A stretch of DNA of 18,686 nt from an uncultured Collinsella sp. (GCA_938036665.1 CALHWR010000237.1:1-18686); one strand, 5' to 3'; numbered from the stretch's first letter, positions 1-7,191 are shown. The notes: generated by a model not told the origin, from the sequence alone. Program-made: numbers and translations.

Positions 1-1123
1 CCTCGGGCGCCTTCGATTCATAGATGGTAAAGGTTCCCAGGGGGACATCGGTGAGGGTAGCTCGACCGCTTTCATCGGTCCTGAGAGTTTGTGTCCATCC
101 AGGGGTTGATTGCGATACGCACACGAATTCTGCTCCTGCGAGCGAAGCCCCAACTTGGGGGCCTGCATTCGTTGCGGCGTCGAGCTTTACAATGCGCAAG
201 GTAATGGTGCCGGGTTGTTCATCAATGGTGACGTATCCGCCGTTATCCGTCGTGGTAAAGGCAATGCGATCGTGCAGGGGGATATAACCAGCTGGCGCTG
301 TTGTCTCAACTAGGTAGTATGCCGTGTTGGGCAGAAGTGCTGCCTGCGCTTGACCGTTGCCGTCCATCTGGATGGTGCCGACACGCGCGCCGCTGGCGCT
401 CTCAAAAACATCGAATGTTGCCCCGGTAAACTGATAGGTATTGTTTCCGCTGGTAATAACAGTGTTCGCAGACTGCTTTTGGAAGGAAACAGAGACCGCC
501 GGCAGTACATAGAGCATGTCTTGACGTCTGCTGCCGCCCGATACGGTTCCTAGATAGCGTCGCGCGCGGTGCGGAGCGGCTTTGATGCTTCCTGATTTTG
601 CGCTGTCGTGGAGCCACCGCGCAGCCGCCACGACTTCATCGTCGGCGGTAAAGTGCCCGCTCTTGGTTTTGCCCTGAGCGGTCGTGTAGGAGTAGGTGCC
701 GTCGACATGGGTAGTGCCGTTGAGCATCCATACGGCAAGCTGGGTGGCGGCGCGGGCGCGATCGGGTGAAAGATGGTAACCGCCAAACGACGTGGCGGTA
801 GGATATCCGTGACAAACGATTGCTGCGAACTCGTCGTCGAGCCACACCCAGCCTTGATCAAAGTTGAGCCATGGGCCGCCCGGCTTGGTGGGGCCGGGAC
901 GCTCCTGGTTCATGCAGTAGGCAATCGAGGCGTCTTGAGCTTCATACTTGCCGATAAAGAAGGGCCCACAATCATCGCTGATAGTGCGGAAGCCGAGCTG
1001 GTCGTAGCCATCGACGGCAAATGCGGCTCCCGGTGCCAGGCAGCCGAAAAGCAGGAAGAGGAGCAGGAGCAGCGGACCTGTTGCGATTGCGCTGTGGACA
1101 GAGTGCGTGGGTGCGTTGGACAT
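1..1123 (-). CDS. Thioester-domain, Cna-B-type surface adhesin (3' end beyond window)
   Basis: A continuous frame of 374 codons runs on the minus strand from ATG at 1123 to the left edge, so the C-terminus is missing. An AAGGAG site lies 5 nt upstream of the ATG. Residues 1-36 form a signal peptide with a Leu/Phe-rich core and AFA cleavage site. Residues about 40-200 match the thioester domain (TED) of Gram-positive adhesins. The Cys motif is AYCMN (C70) and the Gln motif is TQLAVW (Q128). In this family these two residues form an internal thioester that can bond covalently to host amines. Two Cna-B/SpaA-like beta domains follow: one of about 85 residues containing LVETTAPAGY, then one starting at TLRIVKLD and ending IYESKAPE at the edge. 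I infer a cell-wall-anchored adhesin or pilus-tip protein. The sorting signal would lie outside the window. The gene is divergent from tRNA-Gly. Confidence 0.88.
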   Translation of the reverse strand, partial: MSNAPTHSVHSAIATGPLLLLLFLLFGCLAPGAAFAVDGYDQLGFRTISDDCGPFFIGKYEAQDASIAYCMNQERPGPTKPGGPWLNFDQGWVWLDDEFAAIVCHGYPTATSFGGYHLSPDRARAATQLAVWMLNGTTHVDGTYSYTTAQGKTKSGHFTADDEVVAAARWLHDSAKSGSIKAAPHRARRYLGTVSGGSRRQDMLYVLPAVSVSFQKQSANTVITSGNNTYQFTGATFDVFESASGARVGTIQMDGNGQAQAALLPNTAYYLVETTAPAGYIPLHDRIAFTTTDNGGYVTIDEQPGTITLRIVKLDAATNAGPQVGASLAGAEFVCVSQSTPGWTQTLRTDESGRATLTDVPLGTFTIYESKAPE

Positions 1124-1377
1124 GGCTGCTCCTTATCCCTCGTGCGCCGCACGGGGAGGCTGCGACGCGTAGGATGAGGCTACCCCCGAGGTTCATGCGG
1201 GTAAGTACCGGAGCCTGACCAAAAGCTTGCCCAATTCCTGACAAATTGAGCTCAAATACAACAATCAAGCAAAAGCGCAGGTAGAAGATAAGGTGAACAG
1301 GAAGTCAAAGGTCCTCGTCTCCACAATTGACGCGATTTTCAAACGAATCTCCACAGCTAAAACAAGCATCGCCACCC
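1124..1377. other. Intergenic region between divergent adhesin and tRNA-Gly
   Basis: About 250 bases without a supported gene. They carry the adhesin's ribosome binding site and presumably its promoter. Short open frames here have no ribosome binding site or protein-like composition. Confidence 0.6.
1129..1134 (-). promoter_or_regulatory. Ribosome binding site of the thioester adhesin
   Basis: On the minus strand this reads AAGGAG, 5 nt before the ATG at 1123. It fixes the start of a gene whose other end is cut off. I found no convincing -35/-10 pair for this gene in the remaining bases up to the tRNA-Gly promoter. Confidence 0.8.
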
Positions 1378-1407
1378 TTGTATCGAACAAGACAACCGCG
1401 TTATACT
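1378..1407 (+). promoter_or_regulatory. Promoter of tRNA-Gly
   Basis: TTGTAT (1378-1383), an 18-bp spacer, then TATACT (1402-1407). The tRNA begins 13 bases after the -10 box, which suits a short precursor leader. Confidence 0.65.
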
Positions 1408-1420
1408 ATCCCCCACATAT

Positions 1421-1495
1421 GCGGGCATCGCCAAGTGGTAAGGCATCAGCTTCCCAAGCTGACACTCGCGGGTTCGAGTCCCGTTGCCCGCTCCA
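1421..1495 (+). tRNA. tRNA-Gly (anticodon CCC)
   Basis: Acceptor arms GCGGGCA (1421-1427) and TGCCCGC (1485-1491) pair fully. They are followed by discriminator T and an encoded CCA (1493-1495). The anticodon stem TCAGC/GCTGA encloses loop TTCCCAA, giving anticodon CCC, which reads GGG. The T-arm contains GGGTTCGAGTCCC. A promoter lies just upstream and a rho-independent terminator starts 11 bases downstream, so it is a single-gene unit. Its last 18 nt recur twice downstream. Confidence 0.96.
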
Positions 1496-1505
1496 TTCGA
1501 ATTTC

Positions 1506-1538
1506 AGGCACGGTAACGTTTCGTTACTGTGCCTTTTT
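1506..1538 (+). terminator. Rho-independent terminator of tRNA-Gly
   Basis: A 13-bp stem (1506-1518 with 1522-1534, one G-T pair) with a TTT loop, followed by a run of T. Confidence 0.9.
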
Positions 1539-1550
1539 CAATAAAGTGCC

Positions 1551-1686
1551 GGGACTCGAACCCGACAGGGTGCGAGCGTTAAATAAACGCGAAGCGTTTA
1601 TAGCGAGCAGGCAAGGTCGCCGATAGGCGACCGCAGCCGGTGCGGATTTGCGAAGCAAATACGCGGACGTCCCGTTGCCCGCTCCA
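1551..1686 (+). repeat. tRNA-Gly downstream element: inverted T-arm, hairpins, tRNA 3'-end copy
   Basis: The element opens with GGGACTCGAACCC, the exact reverse complement of the T-arm of the tRNA-Gly just upstream. It continues with a hairpin having 8-bp arms around GAA (1583-1601, core TAAACGCGAAGCGTTTA). A second hairpin follows, GGTCGCC-GATA-GGCGACC (about 1615-1632), then a third, ATTTGC-GAA-GCAAAT (1646-1660). It ends with GTCCCGTTGCCCGCTCCA (1669-1686), identical to the last 18 nt of the tRNA. The same order of parts follows tRNA-Lys at 17031-17153. Function unknown; it may be an attachment-site relic or a dedicated tRNA-associated element. Confidence 0.75.
1628..1686 (+). repeat. 59-bp direct repeat, copy 1
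   Basis: This stretch and 1759-1817 are both 59 bp and differ at only two positions by eye. Each holds the ATTTGC-GAA-GCAAAT hairpin and ends in the 18-nt tRNA-Gly 3'-end copy. Confidence 0.88.
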
Positions 1687-1758
1687 TCGAGCGCGGGAGA
1701 CCTTGGGACGGCCAATTCAACAAAGTCTTCCCCATCGTCTCCGTGAATCCGAGGAGAT

Positions 1759-1817
1759 CGACCGCAGCCGGTGCGGATTTGCGAAGCAAATGCGCAGACG
1801 TCCCGTTGCCCGCTCCA
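1759..1817 (+). repeat. 59-bp direct repeat, copy 2
   Basis: Second copy, separated from the first by 72 bp of unrelated sequence. It carries hairpin 1777-1791 and the tRNA-Gly 3'-end copy at 1800-1817. This copy lacks the inverted T-arm, so only the last part of the element was duplicated. Confidence 0.88.
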
Positions 1818-1869
1818 ATTCCAAAATGTTAGGTTAATGCCTGCTGCCCATACTCGCGCCCGCGCACGG

Positions 1870-1875
1870 TACAAT
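1870..1875 (+). promoter_or_regulatory. Probable -10 box of purB
   Basis: TACAAT within GGTACAAT, 45 bases before the purB ATG. The same GGTACAAT precedes tRNA-Lys. No good -35 box is visible at the right distance. Confidence 0.45.
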
Positions 1876-1919
1876 GGTTGAGTTACGACCAACGTGCCAA
1901 TAACCAAAAAGGAGCCGCT

Positions 1920-3263
1920 ATGATCGATCGCTATACCCGCCCGGAGATGGGACATATCTTCTCCCTCGAGAACAAGTATGCCATTTGGCAGGAGATCGAG
2001 GTTCTGGCCTGCGAGGCCCAGGCGGAGCTCGGCAAGATCGGCATTTCTAAAGACGAAGCCCAGTGGATCCGCGACCATGCCAACTTTGAGAAGGCGAAGG
2101 TCGATGAGATCGAGGAGGTCACGCGCCACGATGTCATCGCCTTCCTGACCAACATGAAGGAATATATCGACGCCGATGTTCCCGAGGGCGAGCCCAAGCC
2201 TAGTCGCTGGGTTCACTACGGTATGACCAGCTCCGACCTGGGTGATACTGCTCTGTGCTATCAGCTTACTCAGGCGTGTGACCTGATTATCGAGGACGTC
2301 AAGAAGCTCGGCGTGATCTGCAAGCGCCGCGCCTTCGAGGAGCGCAATACGCTCTGCGCCGGACGCACCCATGGCATCCATGCTGAGCCGATGACCTTCG
2401 GCATGAAGTTTGGCTCTTGGGCATGGGAACTCAAGCGCGACCTTGATCGTCTTGAGGATGCTCGCAAGAACGTTGCCTTCGGTGCCATCTCCGGTGCCGT
2501 CGGCACCTACAGCTCCATCGAGCCGTTCGTCGAGGAGTACGTCTGTGAGCACCTGGGTCTGGTTCACGACCCGCTGTCCACGCAGGTCATCAGCCGCGAT
2601 CACCACGCCTATCTTGCCGGCGTGCTTGCCACTACAGCGGCCACCTGCGAGCGCATCGCGACCGAGGTCCGCAACCTGCAGAAGACCGATACACTCGAGG
2701 CCGAGGAGCCCTTCCGCAAGGGCCAAAAGGGCAGCTCCGCCATGCCGCACAAGCGCAACCCCATCACCATGGAGAAGGTCTGCGGTCTGTCGCGCGTCGT
2801 GAAGTCCAACGCCCAGGTCGCCTTCGACAACGTCGCCCTGTGGCACGAGCGCGACATTTCGCACTCTTCCGCCGAGCGTGTCGCCCAGGCCGATAGCTTC
2901 ATCGCGCTTGACCATATGTTCCAGTGCCTCATTCGCGTTATCGACGGCCTGCAGCTGTATCCGGCCCGCATGATGGCCAATCTCAACAAGACCCGCGGCC
3001 TCATCTTCTCCTCCAAGGTCCTACTTGCCCTCGTCGATACGGGTATCACCCGCGAGGATGCGTACGCCATTGTGCAGGAGAACGCCATGGCCACCTGGCA
3101 CGAGGTGCAGGATTGTGTCTCTGGCCCCACCTTTAAGGAGCGTCTCGAGGCCGATCCGCGCTGCACCGTCAGCCAGGAGAAGCTCGACGAGATTTTTGAT
3201 CCGTGGGACTTCCTCACCCGCATCGATACGGTCTTCGATCGCCTGGAGCAGCTCGAGTTCTAA
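1920..3263 (+). CDS. purB: Adenylosuccinate lyase
   Basis: PurB (447 aa) performs two fumarate-releasing steps of cytoplasmic purine synthesis: SAICAR to AICAR, and adenylosuccinate to AMP. The fumarase/aspartase-superfamily signature GSSAMPHKRNP spans residues 271-281 and includes the flexible-loop serine. GRTHGIHAEP at about 148-157 carries the conserved catalytic His (H151), and the TSSDLGDTA substrate motif lies nearer the N-terminus. Length is normal for bacterial PurB. I chose ATG 1920 because AAGGAG lies 7 bases upstream and the N-terminus MIDRYTRPEM is typical. An upstream in-frame start at 1878 adds 14 unlikely residues. The gene is single, with its own terminator, and is not in a larger pur cluster here. 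purC lies 11 kb downstream. Confidence 0.97.
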   Translation: MIDRYTRPEMGHIFSLENKYAIWQEIEVLACEAQAELGKIGISKDEAQWIRDHANFEKAKVDEIEEVTRHDVIAFLTNMKEYIDADVPEGEPKPSRWVHYGMTSSDLGDTALCYQLTQACDLIIEDVKKLGVICKRRAFEERNTLCAGRTHGIHAEPMTFGMKFGSWAWELKRDLDRLEDARKNVAFGAISGAVGTYSSIEPFVEEYVCEHLGLVHDPLSTQVISRDHHAYLAGVLATTAATCERIATEVRNLQKTDTLEAEEPFRKGQKGSSAMPHKRNPITMEKVCGLSRVVKSNAQVAFDNVALWHERDISHSSAERVAQADSFIALDHMFQCLIRVIDGLQLYPARMMANLNKTRGLIFSSKVLLALVDTGITREDAYAIVQENAMATWHEVQDCVSGPTFKERLEADPRCTVSQEKLDEIFDPWDFLTRIDTVFDRLEQLEF

Positions 3264-3335
3264 CTGATCGATTGGGGACGAAGTCAAACCGATCAGTTTA
3301 CTTTCGGCCTCCGTTGAAGCTCGGCCTTTCAGCCC

Positions 3336-3372
3336 AAGCCCCGTTGGTAACGCGTTTATCAACGGGGCTTTT
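3336..3372 (+). terminator. Rho-independent terminator of purB
   Basis: AAGCCCCGTTG (3336-3346) pairs with CAACGGGGCTT (3360-3370) and runs into TTTT. A near-duplicate including flanking bases (CTTTCAG.CCAAGCCC) occurs at about 6938-6985, on the other side of the next gene. Confidence 0.88.
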
Positions 3373-3442
3373 GCGTGGGAGCGTCGGGAAAGTCATACTT
3401 CAGCGGGTGATGGTATATTGCAGAAATGTCGCTTGCCGTTAA

Positions 3443-3460
3443 TTTGCCCCTTCTGGCAAA
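3443..3460. promoter_or_regulatory. Inverted repeat upstream of surface-protein promoter
   Basis: TTTGCC and GGCAAA flank a 6-base centre, just upstream of the proposed -35 box. It could be an operator for a regulator of the surface protein; which one cannot be told. Confidence 0.35.
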
Positions 3461-3467
3461 CGTTAGC

Positions 3468-3497
3468 TTGCAAGTGCTCGTTGGGGGGGGGTATCCT
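3468..3497 (+). promoter_or_regulatory. Probable promoter of the surface protein with a G9 tract in the spacer
   Basis: TTGCAA (3468-3473), 18-bp spacer, TATCCT (3492-3497). Nine consecutive G (3483-3491) fill the half of the spacer next to the -10 box. Changes in tract length would alter spacer length, a known route to phase variation of surface genes. The boxes are moderate matches (four of six each). Confidence 0.45.
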
Positions 3498-3559
3498 TAA
3501 GCCAATTTTAAGGTGTGGGAGAATGCTGCGTTTTTTCACGAGAGATTGGACTTAGGGGA

Positions 3560-6500
3560 ATGAGAAAAGGGTTTTGGAGGATAGCCGCAGGCATCTGCGT
3601 TGCTTTAACGGCGGCAACGTTTGGGCTGACGGTGGCCGCCCCGCATGCGGATGCTGTCATGCTGGAGTCGCAGGATGGTTCCATGGGTGCATCGTTTCTC
3701 CCATACGATTCGTCTACAGGCGATGTGTGGTCAGAATTTGATGTCGCTGTTGGACAGACGGTGAAAGGAAGGCTTTCCTTTTTTAATAAAAATCACGAAT
3801 GGGCGCCCATTGACCCTAGTGATATCGATATCACATCGTCTGATGAGGATATCGCTAAAGTGAGCTATAAATCACGTGATTGGGTGTTGACAATTAGTCC
3901 CACCAAAGTCGGCACAACGACTATAACCATGAAGAGCAGGGCTGACGAGAGTTTAAACGGTTCTCTTAAGATTAAGAGCGTGGCTAATCTCAATCCAATT
4001 AAGGTGAGTTTCGTATCCTATGACCAATCCGGTGCGACGACAACGACTGCAACGCTGGGTTACACGGATGATTGTCCGCAAAAATGCGGGAACACGCACT
4101 ATGCATTGCTAGAGGGGACAGTTTACGTTCGCCCCAAGGACGAGACCCGTGCGGCTACATATTTTGAAATAAAGGAAGATCCCTCAAAGGATTCCAAAGT
4201 TCAGGCAAGGGTGAATTCGAATTATTATTCATATGGAACTTCTGAGCTAAGCGCTTCTTTGCAACTCGAGGCGTTGGCGAAAGATGCAAAAGAGGCCAAG
4301 GTTCTTGTCGACTATTGCAACGGCGAGACCGAGACGAAGAAGCTATGTGATGTTGTAACCGAGAATCAGGAGCCTGGATTCAATGAGCGTGGGAACAAAA
4401 AACAAAAGATGCTGGTTGGGGACAGCTCTTATCTTTCTGCCATTCTCAACGTTTCCCCAAATGAAGTACTGAAGGCATGCCAGCGTGCACATTGGGATGC
4501 GCTCGTTAGCTCTGTAACCTATTCTCTAGAAAGCAGCGATGTTGTTGAGCTTACCGATGGTGAAAACTCGTTTAAGGCAATAAAGCCTGGCACCGTTAAG
4601 GCTCATGCTCGTGATGGCCTTGGCAATGACCATCCCTTTGAGATAGAGGTTGTCGACCCTGCGGAAGTGAGCCTTTCGAAGGCTAAGTTTGTGTCGAGCG
4701 ATTATACATTTCCCTGTGAGGTCAGTTCAGATAGTATATCCAAAGATTGGCTTTGGCTGGAATGTGACAGGGGGTTTGAATATCCAAAGGGCGTGCTGAG
4801 CAAAAGCGCTGAGGAATTGATGGACTCCTATGCCGGCGCAAAGTATTCTTTCACTTCAGATAATCCCGATGTCCTCGAGGTAAAAGGACCGATGTTTAAT
4901 GGTGGCAGTTACTTGGGGTATTTAGTGCCTCATAGTTACGGCGATGCAACGGTTTCAATGTACTTGGGTGGTCGTCTCTGCGACACTATGACCGTTCACG
5001 TCGTCAAGCCGGGCGAGGAACCTGCAAAAACTACGGTCTCCATTACGGATGGTTACTCAACATCTATGGACAAGGGCACGACTCAGCAGTTGAAGGCAAA
5101 GGTTTCCCCTGACGATAAGGCCAGTAAGGTTGTCTGGTCCTCTTCTAACGAGAGCGTCCTTACCGTCGATGGCAACGGTCTTGTTATCGCTGTCGGTGAC
5201 GGTAATGCCACGATCACGGCAACAGTTGATGGAGTCTCTGCAACCACAGATACAATTACGGTAACCACTCCGGTAGTAAGGGTCTCGAGCGTCAGTCTCA
5301 GCGCGTCGAATCTTAAGCTTGCTGTGGGCGGCGAGCCCTCGACGTTGACCGCAACGGTTGAGCCCAACAATGCAACGAATAAGAATGTGTCCTGGTCTTC
5401 GAGCGACCCGGAGGTCGCCACGGTTGCGGACGGCGTCGTGACCCCGGTCAAGGCCGGTGCTGCCACGATCACCGTTACCACTGAGGACGGCGAGTATAGC
5501 GCCACGTGCAAGGTGACGGTTATTCAACCTGCAACGGGTATCACACTCGATAAGCAGAAGGTCACGCTTGTGGGCGCTGCAACCGAGCAGCTTAAGGCAA
5601 CGGTCGTTCCCGCGGAGGCTGACCAGACGGTTGTCTGGAAGTCCAGTAACGACAGCGTCGCTACGGTCGATCAAACCGGCAAAGTGACGTCTGTTTCCAA
5701 GGGCGCCGCAACCATCACTGCTTCGACCGAAGATGGCACCTATTCTCAGGATTGCGCGGTGACTGTTTCCAACCCCGCAACGAACCTTACGGTCGACCAG
5801 ACCGCTCTTAACCTCAAGAAGGGCGAAGAGCGCACCGTGAAGATTTCTCTTGTTGGAGCCCTTGCGGGCGAGGTCGACGAGACCAAGCTTGCTCTGGATA
5901 ACACGGGCGCTTCGAAGGCGTTTAAGGTTGTCGACAACGGCGATGGCTCCTACACCGTTACCGCCCTCAAGACCGGTTCTGGCTCATTTGTCATTACTGC
6001 AGAATCGCTCTCCCAAACCGTCTCGGTGACCGTGACCAACCCCGTCCAGAAAGTCGAGCTCGACAAGACGAGCCTGTCCTTTACCGTCGGTGATGCCTCC
6101 GTAAAGCTCTCCGCAACGGTGAGTCCTGTCGATGCAGACGATACGACGGTGAGCTGGGCCTCCAGCGACTCGTCGATCGCTACGGTCAAAGACGGCGTCG
6201 TGACGCCGCTTAAGGCCGGTACCGCCACGATCACCGCCACCTGTGGTGACAAAACAACGACCTGTACCGTTACTGTAGCGGCGAGGACCATTGCGGGCGT
6301 TGCAGGTAGCGACGGAACGGACGTTAGCGTAAGCGCCGAGAACAATGCCGCTGCCGGCATTGCCCAGAACAACATCATCTCTCTTGTGGTCGAGGAACCG
6401 ACAAATCTTACCGACGCCGCCAATGCTACAATTTCCGGCCTTGAGCAGGGGAGTACCAAGGTTGCCGATAAGCTCGATATCAAGCTTCTCAAGGACGGCG

Positions 6501-6910
6501 AGGTTATCGAGGACTACGAAGGCATGTCCTTCATCGTCCGTGTCAAGATGACTGCCGCCATGAAGGCGCTCACCAATCTCAAGGTGCTCTACGTTGCTGA
6601 GGATGGTTCCACCCAGGCTATGGATACGTGGATCGAGGGGGACTACCTCTGCTTCCGCACGAGCCACTTCTCGACGTACGTGGTGACGGGCGAGGAGGCC
6701 AATGGGGAGCCGGCTCAGCCTACGCAGCCCGTGACGCCGTCCCAGCCTGGTCAGCAGACGACGACCAGGGTGACCAAAAAGTCTACTAAGACTACTAAGG
6801 GTGCGCTCGCCAATACGGGCGATCAGGCCCCTGCCGTCGCCTTTATTATGGCCGTTGCCGGCGCTTCGTTGATTGCCTTCGCGCTTATGCGCAAACGTCT
6901 CGAGCGTTAG
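3560..6910 (+). CDS. LAxTG-anchored surface protein with Ig-like (BIG_2) repeats
   Basis: A secreted, probably sortase-anchored protein of 1116 residues. Residues 1-31 are a signal peptide (MRKGFWRIAAG, hydrophobic core, HADA cleavage). Residues 32-490 are a long region with divergent Ig-like stretches and several Cys. Residues about 491-909 hold five BIG_2-type modules of about 80-90 residues, marked by VSWSSSDPEVATV-like cores; the fourth is divergent. Residues 910-1050 form a further C-terminal domain. A Pro/Gln/Thr/Lys-rich wall linker and LANTG (1083-1087) follow, then a hydrophobic helix and RKRLER tail. LAxTG is typical of class E sortases in actinobacteria. I chose ATG 3560 because it gives a normal signal peptide, although the AGGGGA before it is very close. 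GTG 3515 would add 15 residues. Base composition changes sharply near residue 490. Ligand unknown; adhesion is inferred. Confidence 0.9.
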   Translation: MRKGFWRIAAGICVALTAATFGLTVAAPHADAVMLESQDGSMGASFLPYDSSTGDVWSEFDVAVGQTVKGRLSFFNKNHEWAPIDPSDIDITSSDEDIAKVSYKSRDWVLTISPTKVGTTTITMKSRADESLNGSLKIKSVANLNPIKVSFVSYDQSGATTTTATLGYTDDCPQKCGNTHYALLEGTVYVRPKDETRAATYFEIKEDPSKDSKVQARVNSNYYSYGTSELSASLQLEALAKDAKEAKVLVDYCNGETETKKLCDVVTENQEPGFNERGNKKQKMLVGDSSYLSAILNVSPNEVLKACQRAHWDALVSSVTYSLESSDVVELTDGENSFKAIKPGTVKAHARDGLGNDHPFEIEVVDPAEVSLSKAKFVSSDYTFPCEVSSDSISKDWLWLECDRGFEYPKGVLSKSAEELMDSYAGAKYSFTSDNPDVLEVKGPMFNGGSYLGYLVPHSYGDATVSMYLGGRLCDTMTVHVVKPGEEPAKTTVSITDGYSTSMDKGTTQQLKAKVSPDDKASKVVWSSSNESVLTVDGNGLVIAVGDGNATITATVDGVSATTDTITVTTPVVRVSSVSLSASNLKLAVGGEPSTLTATVEPNNATNKNVSWSSSDPEVATVADGVVTPVKAGAATITVTTEDGEYSATCKVTVIQPATGITLDKQKVTLVGAATEQLKATVVPAEADQTVVWKSSNDSVATVDQTGKVTSVSKGAATITASTEDGTYSQDCAVTVSNPATNLTVDQTALNLKKGEERTVKISLVGALAGEVDETKLALDNTGASKAFKVVDNGDGSYTVTALKTGSGSFVITAESLSQTVSVTVTNPVQKVELDKTSLSFTVGDASVKLSATVSPVDADDTTVSWASSDSSIATVKDGVVTPLKAGTATITATCGDKTTTCTVTVAARTIAGVAGSDGTDVSVSAENNAAAGIAQNNIISLVVEEPTNLTDAANATISGLEQGSTKVADKLDIKLLKDGEVIEDYEGMSFIVRVKMTAAMKALTNLKVLYVAEDGSTQAMDTWIEGDYLCFRTSHFSTYVVTGEEANGEPAQPTQPVTPSQPGQQTTTRVTKKSTKTTKGALANTGDQAPAVAFIMAVAGASLIAFALMRKRLER

Positions 6911-6937
6911 GGCGCCCCTCTCGTTTAAGCGCGACCT

Positions 6938-6985
6938 TTCAGTCCAAGCCCTGTTGGTAACTCGTCTTACTAACGGGGCTTTTCC
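6938..6985 (+). terminator. Rho-independent terminator of the surface-protein gene
   Basis: AGCCC-GTTGGTAA and TTACTAACGGGGCTTTT form the stem and T-tail. The sequence, including flanking CTTTCAG, closely resembles the purB terminator at 3336-3372, so the surface gene sits between two similar terminators. Confidence 0.8.
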
Positions 6986-7191
6986 GTTAAAGACTTCAGC
7001 CCGTGTGTCGCGTGCAGTGCGGCGCGTCGGAAACCGCCAGATACGCGGTCGGCGCCAACGGCCTGAACGAGGCAGCGGTCGGGGGTGCATTCGGGAGCAG
7101 CTGAGCTTCGAGTAGGGTTGACCTAATTCGACCGCCTGCGGATGCATTTCAACCATTGGCGCCTTGCCCGTCTTGGGCAAGGCGCTTTTTT
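6986..7191 (+). ncRNA. Structured noncoding region ending in a terminator (candidate leader or small RNA)
   Basis: No supported gene. Visible pairings: hairpin ACCGC/GCGGT (7033-7049); hairpin GGTTGA/TCGACC (7116-7133); long-range TGCATTC (7086-7092) with GGATGCA (7140-7146); and GGCGCCAA (7051-7058) with TTGGCGCC (7156-7163). The last pairing would compete with the terminator at 7159-7191. This could be an attenuated leader of the downstream SBP/GGDEF operon or an independent small RNA. I did not recognise a known riboswitch class, and no clear promoter is visible. Confidence 0.35.
7159..7191 (+). terminator. Strong rho-independent terminator before the SBP/GGDEF pair
   Basis: A perfect 11-bp stem, GCGCCTTGCCC (7159-7169) with GGGCAAGGCGC (7175-7185), loop GTCTT, then TTTTTT. 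The preceding surface gene already has its own terminator at about 6985, so this one ends some other transcript. Its position rules out the upstream in-frame ATG at 7164 as the start of the next gene. Confidence 0.93.

Noticed and set aside
24..313. Small plus-strand frames at the left edge
   Set aside because: They are antisense to the thioester adhesin, whose minus-strand frame is continuous and carries recognisable domains.
1628..1817. Two 59-bp repeats with a 72-bp spacer as a CRISPR array
   Set aside because: There are only two units, the repeats are too long, they end in tRNA sequence, and no cas gene is present.
1524..2915. Long open frame (463 codons) on the minus strand across purB
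   Set aside because: It is antisense to purB, which has a full family signature. Long antisense frames are common in GC-rich genes with strong codon bias.
5030..6290. DNA tandem repeats within the surface protein
   Set aside because: The repetition is at protein level (diverged Ig-like modules). The nucleotide sequences have drifted, so it is not a recent tandem array.
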